The notes beneath the pieces are model-generated. The model searched no databases and was not told the DNA's origin. It worked only from the letters and a program-made list of their open reading frames with translations. A DNA stretch of 64,000 nt, from NCBI GenBank assembly GCA_949130495.1, contig OX422217.1, positions 580,171,606 through 580,235,605 on the forward strand, given 5' to 3'. Positions 56,434 to 64,000 of this stretch are shown in pieces (the first letter of the stretch is position 1; each line of letters starts with the position of its first letter). The translations under genes and the position numbers were made by a program. This DNA is from Sambucus nigra (lineage: Eukaryota; Streptophyta; Magnoliopsida; Dipsacales; Adoxaceae).

Positions 56434-57617
56434 TGATATGCCCTTATATACCTTCGGCCAGGACGAGGGCTTTTTCCACTTGGACGAGGCAAGGATGACC
56501 CCTTATCAGGCCCCAGATGACCCCTCATCATGGTCCAGACGACCCTTCAAGGGTCCGACCCCTCATCAAGCCCAGACGACCCTCCAAGGGGCCGACCCCT
56601 CATCATGGTCCAGGCGACCCTCCAAGGGGCTGACCCCTCATCAGGCTCGGACGAACCTTTAAGGGCCCGACCCTCATCAGGCCCAGACGACCCTCCAAGG
56701 GGACGACCCCTCATCATGGTCCAGATGACCCTCCAATGGGCCGACCCCTCATCAGGCCCAGATGACCCTTTAAGGGGCCGACCCCTCATCATGGTCCAGA
56801 CGACCCTCCAATGGGCCGACCCCTCATCAGGGCCAGACGACCCTTCAAGGGGATGACCCCTCATCATGATCCAGATGACCCTCCAATGGGCCGACCCCTC
56901 ATCAAGCCCAAACGACCCTTCAAGCGGCCGACCCTCATCATGGCCCGAACGACCCTCCAAGGGGATGACTCCTCATCAGGCTCGGTTAACCCTATGAGGG
57001 TACGACAGTACGAGGCCTAAATTAGGCCAAACTCACTACCAGAAGGGACTTTGCCCTCGGCCTCGTATCACAGGACGAGGGTGACATCATCACAGCGCGT
57101 GGTTTGGGAGACGCGTGGAACAGTGCGCGTGAGGCTCATATGGCATGTGGAAGACCGTTATAACAATATCACCTCCTCACGTGAGGGAATATTATGTTAT
57201 CATTTGGCATCTACAGGTGTCAGTAGGAGATTGGCTAGACCATCATTCGCATGTACCATGCATACTTGGGAGGTACACTACACCCCCAAGACCTATATAT
57301 ACTTGTCACCTACAACCCTACAGGGGATGGATCAATAATTGTAACCCTAGAAAAAACTCTGCTTATACACACAGTAGAGAGAGAGAAAGTGAGCTTATGT
57401 GCATTGTATCCAAGGCCATTAGTGCCCATACTTAGTGGATCACACACTCATAGTGGATGTAGGCCTAATTGGCTGAACCACTATACATCATTGTCTTATT
57501 CCTCTTTTACTCACCTCCTTCTATATACTTATACATACATATCTCCAGGGATGCCATGGTTACTACTGTTTGAGCTCGTCATCACTTATCTGGTGGTGCT
57601 GGATCCAAGCATCATCA
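56434..57617 (+). repeat. 5' LTR of T3
   Basis: It starts probably at TGATATGCCC and ends near ATCATCA, three bases before the primer site. Its first half is a minisatellite of 37-38 bp. TATATATA at 57294-57301 is a likely TATA box, with a CT/GA-rich transcribed part (AGAGAGAGAGAAAGTGAGC near 57380) downstream. Both boundaries are estimated. Confidence 0.65.
56483..56995. repeat. 37-38-bp minisatellite in the T3 LTR, about 14 units
   Basis: The unit is built on CCGACCCCTCATCA, then TGGTCC or GGCCC, then AGACGACCCTCCAAGGGG. TGGTCC and GGCCC types alternate over most of the array, so the higher-order unit is about 75 bp. CCCC and GGGG blocks in each unit can pair. Open frames here on both strands reflect the repeat, not coding. 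Confidence 0.9.
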
Positions 57618-57619
57618 AT

Positions 57620-57639
57620 TTGGCGCCATTTATGGGAAC
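57620..57639 (+). other. Primer-binding site of T3
   Basis: TTGGCGCCATTTATGGGAAC is close to the TTGGCGCCGTCTGTGGGAA site found after many Tat-type LTRs. Confidence 0.8.
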
Positions 57640-57800
57640 GAGAAGACATATCTTCCCTTGTACAGCTTGACCTTGTTAGGCACTCTGGTGGTGAGCCAGA
57701 TCTCCCCCTGTGTGGAGATATTTCACCATTAAAAGAGATCCATTAAGGTTCTCAAGCTCATCAGTCTTTTCTGAAGTTCAGCTCTTTATAGCTCAAACAC

Positions 57801-59746
57801 ATGGCACCGGAGATGCCACCACTACCACTTCCTCCACCGGATAGTGGAGTAAGACCCAGTTCCAATCAGACACCACCTCAGTCTGAGATGGCTGATGTGG
57901 AGGCAACCTTGAAATCTCTGGTAGCAAGCCAGCGAATCATGCAGGAGCAGTTCATAGCTCTAAGCCAGAACATACTAAGACCACTAGGGGTCTCACCTAA
58001 GATGATTACTCAGGCAGCAGCTCCAGGGCAGCATGAGGCCAGGGGACCACCCCTGGCACCACGCAAAGACTTTCTACTCCCTCAGCGGTGGAGGGATGTT
58101 GCTGACCCCCGGCGTCTACACCTGGGAAGGCAAGGAAACCCTTGCTCTGAGGACAGGTATGACGATCTGGAGGGAGAGGAGGCCCCCATTGAATGCTGGG
58201 AGCCATATGAGATCTCCAACAACACTGTACAACCTCTCCAGGAGAGTAGAGGGAAGTACGAGAGGCAAAATCCTGACGATCATCCAAGAGGCTCTGCTTT
58301 TGATCGCTTGAGCAGGGGGTTGACCTTTGAGAGGCTGGGCCCAGTAAATGACCTGCCGGAAAAATTATCCAGATCAATGAGTGCTGCGAGGTCCAGAAGG
58401 GAGGCAGCAGATGTCCGACCCCATGGGGGCCGACCCCTAGGACGGGACGACGATCAGGGGGGAAGTAAGCAGCCGACACAGGCGTGCCTCAGCAGAACCC
58501 TCCGTCCACCTTAGAGAGGTGCCAGGGGATAACATCGGCCAAGCCGACCCTATGAGGCCCTGGAATGACTCGATCTAGCGACTGGAGAATAAGATTGGTG
58601 ATATTCTGATGAGTCGGGACCCTCTTCAGAGAGGATATTCCATAGGCTCACCCTTTGTGGCGAAGATAGTCAACTTCCCCACGCCATACAAGTTCAATCC
58701 ACCAGTGGTCACCCCAAGGTATGACGGGAGTACCAACCCTATCCATCATATTGAGATGTATCAGTCAACGAAGGACATATACTCTATCTCAGATGAGATT
58801 AGGTATCGTGCCTTCTCTGGCACTCTGACTGGGGCTGCACATGTCTGGTATATGTCTCTTCCAAAAAACTCCATTGAAAACTTTATGCAGTTGGCAGACA
58901 GGTTTATCCATAATTTTTGCTTTGGGGTGAGGCCACAGAAGAAGACCACACACCTGCTCTATGTTAAGCAGGGGAAGAATGAGAGTCTAAGAGACTACAT
59001 AGCCAGATTCAATAAAGAAATGTTAGAGGTTGAAGACTATGAGGAGAACATAGAATGACCGCTCTCATTGGAGGACTCCAGAAGGGAAAGCTACTGTGGA
59101 AGCTTGCAAAAGACCCTCCGAAGACGATGGTTGAACTGCTGTCAACAGTAGGAAAGGTGATGAACGCCGAAAAGGCTATGGCTACAAAATACGAAGATGA
59201 AAAAGGAGGCACCAGTGGGGGTAAGTACCACAAGAATAGCAAAGAGGGTAAGAAGAGGTCTATGGATGACAAGTTCGCTGATTACACCCCTCTAACGGTC
59301 AGCTATGAACATATTCTCAATGAGATAAAGAGTGACCAATCCCTGAAGTGGCTTGAGAAGTTGAGGGCAGCCCCCAACAAGAGGAACAAAAACCTATGGT
59401 GTGAATTTCACCAGGACCATGGCCATGTGATAGACAAATGATTTTCTCTGAAAGATGAGATTGAAAAAATGCTAAAATAAGGGAAGTTGAAGAAGTACGT
59501 TGACAAGAGTGCCTTTAAGAGTGGCCGAGGGGACGGCCCCAGAAAGAAGAGAGGTGATGCATATAGAGAAGGTCCTCCAAAAAGAGGGGACAACCCTTCT
59601 GATGATGAGGAAAACCCTGACCTCCCTCCAAGAGATGACCACGACCCTGTCAAGAGACTTAATATGATCTCTCTTGATGTGGAGATGATCTCCGGGTGTC
59701 TAGCAGGAGGAGGGTCAGAGGTCGCAGACAGGAAGGCCCATGTAGC
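57801..59746 (+). pseudogene. gag of T3, lightly damaged
   Basis: This is the gag polyprotein of T3. 57801-58511 encodes 237 residues starting MAPEMPPLPLPPPDSG, a proline-rich and low-complexity N-terminus. After a frame change near 58500, 58609-59055 encodes the gag core (RYDGSTNPIHHIEMYQ, FSGTLTGAAHVWYMSLP, ESLRDYIARFNKE). The frame returns near 59050 and runs on with the cysteine/histidine motif WCEFHQDHGHVIDK (about 59395-59438). Two stops follow, TGA at 59439-59441 and TAA at 59478-59480. A basic segment (FKSGRGDGPRKKRGD) follows. The protein is cut by solo LTR D between gag and protease. Confidence 0.85.
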
Positions 59747-60838
59747 TGTAATAGTCCGTATTTTTGAATATTCCAAATATTCGATTTAATTAAATTGGAG
59801 AGTTAAATGAGAAAATACGGCTTAATTTAAATTACATAAGAGTAGTAATTTAATGAGTTTTATTTAAAATTGTAATTATGAAATAAAACTCGAGAGATAG
59901 ATACCGACTTATATTGCCTCATTATATTTACTTAGTGCGAGTGGTAAATAGTTACTTGACGCGTGTAGACCGTGTTGGGATGAGAACGAGTAATATTTTT
60001 TTAAGTGACTTAAATGATAATTTAGAGGTCACAGATGAGTCCGAAAGGGTCAAATTAGTCAAAATAGTATGCCCGGGGGTACTAGTTGAGTCTCGGGGTA
60101 ATTTTGGACTAAACCGAGACCGTTCGGGGGTGTTTTGGTCTTTTAACATGAGAGAGTATGGATGCCTACGAATTTGAGAGCTTTTTATCAGCCGTATGAA
60201 AGAGGGGTTAGGGTTAGAAAATCCATGTAAACACCAATACCATTGAAGAGAAGGAGAAAATCATTTTCAAGGCTTAGAAGATTCTTTTGAGAAGGTTGGG
60301 TTTGGATCTTTCACCCTAGGAACCAAAGGAGGAAGGATTGAAGAAGAGAAGCATCAATCCATCATCAACTCCACGAAATCATATCCCCTCTGTCAAGGCA
60401 AGTTGTTTATTGAAAAAATTATAAAATTATAATACCCATGTGTAGGGTTTTTGAATAGTCTTGTTTAAATCAATATCTTGATAGGAGAATAATGGTATTT
60501 ATACATGTTGGGATAGGAATCGCATGTAGAATGATTTAACATATGTAGAGGATTAATATTCAGATTAGACTTGATGATTATTTCGGAATAAAATCTGGGT
60601 TTTGAATGAAAATATGGGAAGAACACCATAACTAGGGTTTCAAGAAATTATGGGTTTAATTCACTATTTGTTTAAAGGAATTGGAGTTTTGATGTATTTG
60701 ACACGTTATAAATTGTTCTAGTATACGTGGAAACATGTTAGGATCATTGGGTTGAAGTTTGGTGGACTATAATGAAGTTTGGAGATTTGTTAATGGAGGA
60801 AAAGGTTAACAAAGAAGACGAATTGCGTCTATCCCTGT

Positions 60839-60898
60839 TCGATCGATCGATCGATCTCGAATTATTGATCGATCGATCCCAGCAGTCGATCGATCGAT
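60839..60898. repeat. GATCGATC palindrome array, LTR D
   Basis: TCGATCGATCGATCGATC at 60839-60856, GATCGATCGATC at 60867-60878 and TCGATCGATCGAT at 60886-60898. Aligned on the last TCGATCGAT of each run they start at 60847, 60869 and 60890, steps of 22 and 21 bp. The position is about 1.09 kb into the LTR. Confidence 0.9.
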
Positions 60899-61341
60899 GT
60901 AAGTTGTTTCCCGAATTTTTCGTGTTTAAGGTTTCTTTAATTCTCGGGAATGAATGAGTATCCTAGGATTTATATTATACTTATGGGAGTGAGAATAAGA
61001 CCAGTAGGTATATTGTTGAGGTCCGATAAGGCCATTGGGTGTAGGGCTTGGATTATGGACCGATGAAAATAATCCGATTTAGTAGAGTATCGGGGAATTC
61101 GAAATTGAGTTACGAGGTGAGGTAAATTCAATTTAAGTAATAGACCAGTAGGGTAAGTAATAACTACTAAAATTATATGTGAGGGGTAACTAGGACCCTT
61201 AGAGTTGTGTGAATACTCAAAAAAATGCGATTAATGAGATAAATCGTAAAGCGAATATTGTACGGTAAATATAAGAGATTAAAATATTACGTACATATAT
61301 AATTAATAGGTCGGGCGTGTACCTACTGAATTATATGATCT

Positions 61342-61572
61342 TTTAGGTCGAGAGATTTATACCTAAAGTAAATATGTTAGGGTCGATGTGATATTCCGAA
61401 CTAACATAGGGTTATTATATGTTTGGGGTCGATGTAAAATGCCGAACCAAACCTTTGAACTGGTGGCATGATGAAAGAGTCCGAGCCAGAATTTGTGTAT
61501 ATAAATAATTGGGGTCGATGTATCATTTCGAACCAATTCTTACTTGGGGTCGATGAATCATTTCGAACCAAG
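61342..61572. repeat. GGTCGATG-core hairpin array, LTR D
   Basis: Four units share a 20-base core of the form GGTCGATG-N7-(C/T)CGAA. They are flanked by stems TATGTTAG/CTAACATA (61373-61408), GTTTGG/CCAAAC (61421-61452), AATTGG/CCAATT (61507-61538) and CTTGG/CCAAG (61543-61572). Degenerate units lie at 61460-61489 (CTGG/CCAG) and about 61343-61368 (TTTAGGT/ACCTAAA). The stems differ from unit to unit but each pairs perfectly. Confidence 0.85.
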
Positions 61573-61721
61573 AGTCCTTTACGTGTATAAAAGGACAAAA
61601 TAGTAATGACTAATATTTAGTATATATTGTGTGTGAAATATAAACTTGATGATATTCTACTTCTGTGTATTGGTAGATTGCTATATATTATGTATTTAAA
61701 GATACATACCGAACTGGTAAG

Positions 61722-61859
61722 TTAAGTAGTGAAACTTAATTACGAAACATAATGTTAGATAGAGAATATCTATTTAGTAATTTAAGTAGTGAAACTTAAT
61801 TACAAAAGTGGGAAGATAGAAATTGTGATAATTGTAAAAATTTAGTAGTGAAACTAAAT
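61722..61859. repeat. TAGTGAAA-core hairpins, LTR D
   Basis: Three units have the core TAGTGAAA: TTAAG/CTTAA at 61722-61739, TTAAG/CTTAA at 61782-61799 and ATTTAG/CTAAAT at 61840-61859. TAGATA-GAGAA-TATCTA lies between the first two. Confidence 0.8.
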
Positions 61860-62695
61860 GAGAAGTTTTGAAACATAACATAGGTGAAATGTTACTTGAG
61901 TATTAATTAACCTTCGCGAGATGTTAATGAAATGGATGTACGGTGTGGGCGATACGAGAACTTAAGTATAGATAAGTTCAGATGATTACTTAGTCCTAGA
62001 TAGCTTGGAAGATATGGCTAGGTAGGCTAAGTGTAGAACGTTAGGTGTGCACAAAAGATGAGGGGTGAGTAAACTTAAGAGAGTGTACGAGAACCTAACA
62101 TGTGTAATCAATAACCGCATTTTTATATTGTGATAAATGCTTGTTAAATAGTTTCAAAATGTTTTGAGTACTAACTCTTGCTATAAAATATTTTCAAAAC
62201 CTTTTAGGTGTCCAGCCACAGGGATGCCATGTATGATGATTTCCTTTCAGGGACTCGAAGCTGTAGCATAGTGGATGCTTACAGGATTTTGATTAGACGA
62301 TATCTCTCATTCAGATCTAGTGTAGGATCTCACACTATTCTTTGTATGGACTTGTGGTCCGGTATCAGTCTCAGATGTTTAGTTTCAGACTAGTAGTTGT
62401 TATATTGTGTTTGGGATTTTTAGCCGATGGTTTATTCGGTAATACTCTTGTTCTGTTGTACTTATACTTTGTTGATTGGGTTTTAGTACATGGTGTTTGT
62501 CTTACTATTTTCCGCATGGTTGATTTATTTGTCTTAAGAAAGATAAAATTTGGCACTGGTCTAATTTTCACTTAGGTGATTAGTAATTAAAAAGTTTTCG
62601 ACAGTGATGCTAAGAATGAACCATTTGAGAAACCTGTTTTAATTTAATAAAGGCCTGATCACCTGATGTTTAATTAGGCGGGGTGTTACAGTAGC

Positions 62696-64000
62696 TGAAG
62701 CCAAGGCAGTGACAAAAACTATACACTCAACCTCTTTGGAGGCAATGTCAGAAAAGAGGAAGAAGGTTGACATGGATACTCTGATAGTGGGATTCTCAAG
62801 AATGGACTTCAAAGGCCTCTTAGCCCCACATGATGACCCTCTCGTCATCACTACCAGGGTGCACGGATGCGAGGTGCCAAGGATCTTGGTAGATGGGAGT
62901 AGTTCTGCAGACGTGGTGTTTTTTCCGTGCTTCAAAGCCTTGGGTCTCAGCCATGCTAGACTCGTCCCATACCATCACCCATTGATTAGGTTCAGTGGAG
63001 AAAAGGCTCATCCCCTTGGTGTGTATGAGGCCGATGTCAGGATGGGGGACGAGTGGCCGAGATGGCTTATCAATATGGTCATCTTCTTCGTGATGGATGA
63101 ACATGTCTTCTCAGCCTACAACATTATACTGGGGAGGGTATCCCTCAAGGGGTTTGAAGCTGTGCCATCTACGGTCCATCAGATGATTAAATTTCCAACC
63201 CCTTACGGGGTAGGAGAAGTTCAGGGAGACCAGATGACAGCATGAAAATGTTATTATAACTCCACCGAAGAAAGACAGGCACACAAGAGGGCTACAACCA
63301 CTTACAATATTGATACCCTCGACCCTAGGGACGAGGCGAAGCTGAAGAAAGGAGAGGCCGCAGAAGAGGTAGAATCCATCATCCTCAATGAGGATGACCC
63401 AAAAAAAACCGTCCAGGTCGGTAAGTCTCTGAAGCCAAATATCAAGGAAGACCTCATCAAACTGTTGAGGAAAAGACAAAACATCTTTGCATGGAGTCAT
63501 GCAGATATGTCGGGGATTGACCCCGAAATCATGTGCCACAAGCTCAACGTGGTAGAGGTTTCAAAGCCAGTGAAATAGAAAAGGAGAATTTACTCTCGAG
63601 AAAAATATGAGGTCATTAGGGATGAGGTCAAGAAGCTGGAAGATGCTGAGTTTATCAGAGAGGACATATACCCTGAATGGCTATCCAATGCAGTCATTGT
63701 CCCCAAAGCCAACGAGATGTGGAGGATGTGTGTAGACTTCACAGACCTCAACAAGCATTGTCCCAAAGACAGCTTCCCTCTCCCCCGCATTGATCAGATG
63801 GTAGACTCTACCGCAAGCCATGAGCTCATGAGCTTCATGGATGCCTACTCAGGATACAACCAGATCTTTATGAGCCCGAAGGACTCGGAGAAAATTGCTT
63901 TTATTACTGACAAGGGGACATACTGTTATAGGGTCGTGCCCTTTGGCCTGAAGAATACAGGGGCAACGTATCAACGCCTTGTAAATAAATTGTTCAAAGA
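62696..64000 (+). pseudogene. pol of T3: protease and RT, runs off the window
   Basis: The frame resumes directly after solo LTR D's target duplication. The protease has VTTxVHGCEVPRILVDGSSS-type sequence at about 62848-62910, with the active-site Asp in VDGSSS where DTGSS-like motifs sit. RT follows, with SNAVIVPKANEMWRMCVDF (about 63686-63740), NKHCPKDSFPLPRID (63750-63795), FMDAYSGYNQI and TYCYRVVPFGLKNTGATYQR (63919-63978), all standard for the Tat lineage. Two in-frame stops, TGA at 63243-63245 and TAG at 63577-63579, are the only breaks I see. The YxDD box lies beyond the window. Confidence 0.87.

Larger units (their letters stand above)
59747..62690 (+). mobile_element. Solo LTR D, chromovirus-type, inside T3
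   Basis: This 2944-bp solo LTR starts TGTAATAGTCCGTA and ends GGCGGGGTGTTACA, flanked by a perfect duplication GTAGC (59742-59746, 62691-62695). The ends match solo LTR C and element L. It carries a GATCGATC array (60839-60898) and two sets of hairpins with constant cores (61342-61572, 61722-61859). It also has GGTGTCCAGCCACAGGGATG (62209-62228) and a GTTAGGTGTGCAC...GATGAGGGGTGAG block, both shared with C and L. Such blocks may be functional LTR signals. Confidence 0.92.
56434..64000 (+). mobile_element. Tat-type Ty3/gypsy element T3, truncated by window end
   Basis: The layout is LTR (56434-57617), primer site, gag (57801-59746), solo LTR D (59747-62690), then protease and RT running off the window. 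It is the best-preserved retroelement in coding terms, with long stretches of uninterrupted frame. Solo D plus its duplicated TSD adds 2949 bp, a multiple of three, and the coding frame is the same on both sides. The rest of pol and the right LTR lie outside. The left boundary is not confirmed by a TSD. Confidence 0.82.

Noticed and set aside
56530..56960. Open frames of 108 and 137 residues on opposite strands
   Set aside because: Both read through the 37-38-bp minisatellite; repeated peptide units follow from the DNA repeat.
57051..57670. Overlapping open frames of 95-139 residues in the T3 LTR
   Set aside because: They cross the TATA region, LTR end and primer site and have no protein likeness.

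Overview
This is a gene-free, repeat-dense stretch of a plant nuclear genome. Plant origin is shown by the transposon families: Ty3/gypsy chromovirus LTRs of about 3 kb with tRNA-Met primer sites, Tat/Ogre-type Ty3/gypsy elements with a second RNase H domain and extra ORFs, a Ty1/copia element with a tRNA-Met primer site, and a complete-ended CACTA (En/Spm) DNA transposon with TNP2-type transposase. I found no host protein gene, tRNA, rRNA or CRISPR array. Species cannot be named.

The window is a nest of insertions. Oldest is a Tat-type element, T1: leader 1-1224, gag 30461-32724, pol 41969-46750, an antisense ORF 47229-49860 and 3' tandem repeats 50460-52280. Three elements cut it. Chromovirus A (1225-11087, minus) has TSD TGATG, and this TSD contains the T1 gag start codon. 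Copia-like element S (11108-30455) lies 16 bp downstream of A. Non-autonomous element L (32725-41963, minus) has TSD AAATG. Inside S lies solo LTR B (15492-28268). Inside B lies the CACTA element (17561-27919, TSD GTT). In an intron of the CACTA transposase gene lies solo LTR C (21875-24856). That is five levels: T1 > S > B > CACTA > C.

The right end holds an Ogre-like LTR, primer site and ORF1 remnant (T2, about 52307-55618), then part of a second copia-type LTR (S2, 55619-56433). S2 is cut by a younger Tat-type element T3 (56434 to beyond the window). T3 gag and pol are separated by solo LTR D (59747-62690, perfect TSD GTAGC).

The most unusual signal is in the LTRs. Families from two superfamilies carry arrays of short palindromes at 20-22 bp steps, about two helical turns, but each family uses a different palindrome: GGTCGACC in A, GATCGATC in C and D, GAACCGGTTC in L, CTCGTTCGAACGAG and derivatives in S and S2. 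In A, C, D and L the array sits at a similar place, about 0.8-1.1 kb into the LTR. A second signal, in LTRs B and D, is arrays of hairpins in which the loop core is conserved while the stem sequences differ from unit to unit yet stay self-complementary.

Most coding sequence is broken, so nearly all genes are listed as pseudogenes. Boundaries supported by target-site duplications (A, L, CACTA, D perfect; B, C, S imperfect) are firm. Boundaries of T1, T2, S2 and the T3 LTR are approximate.
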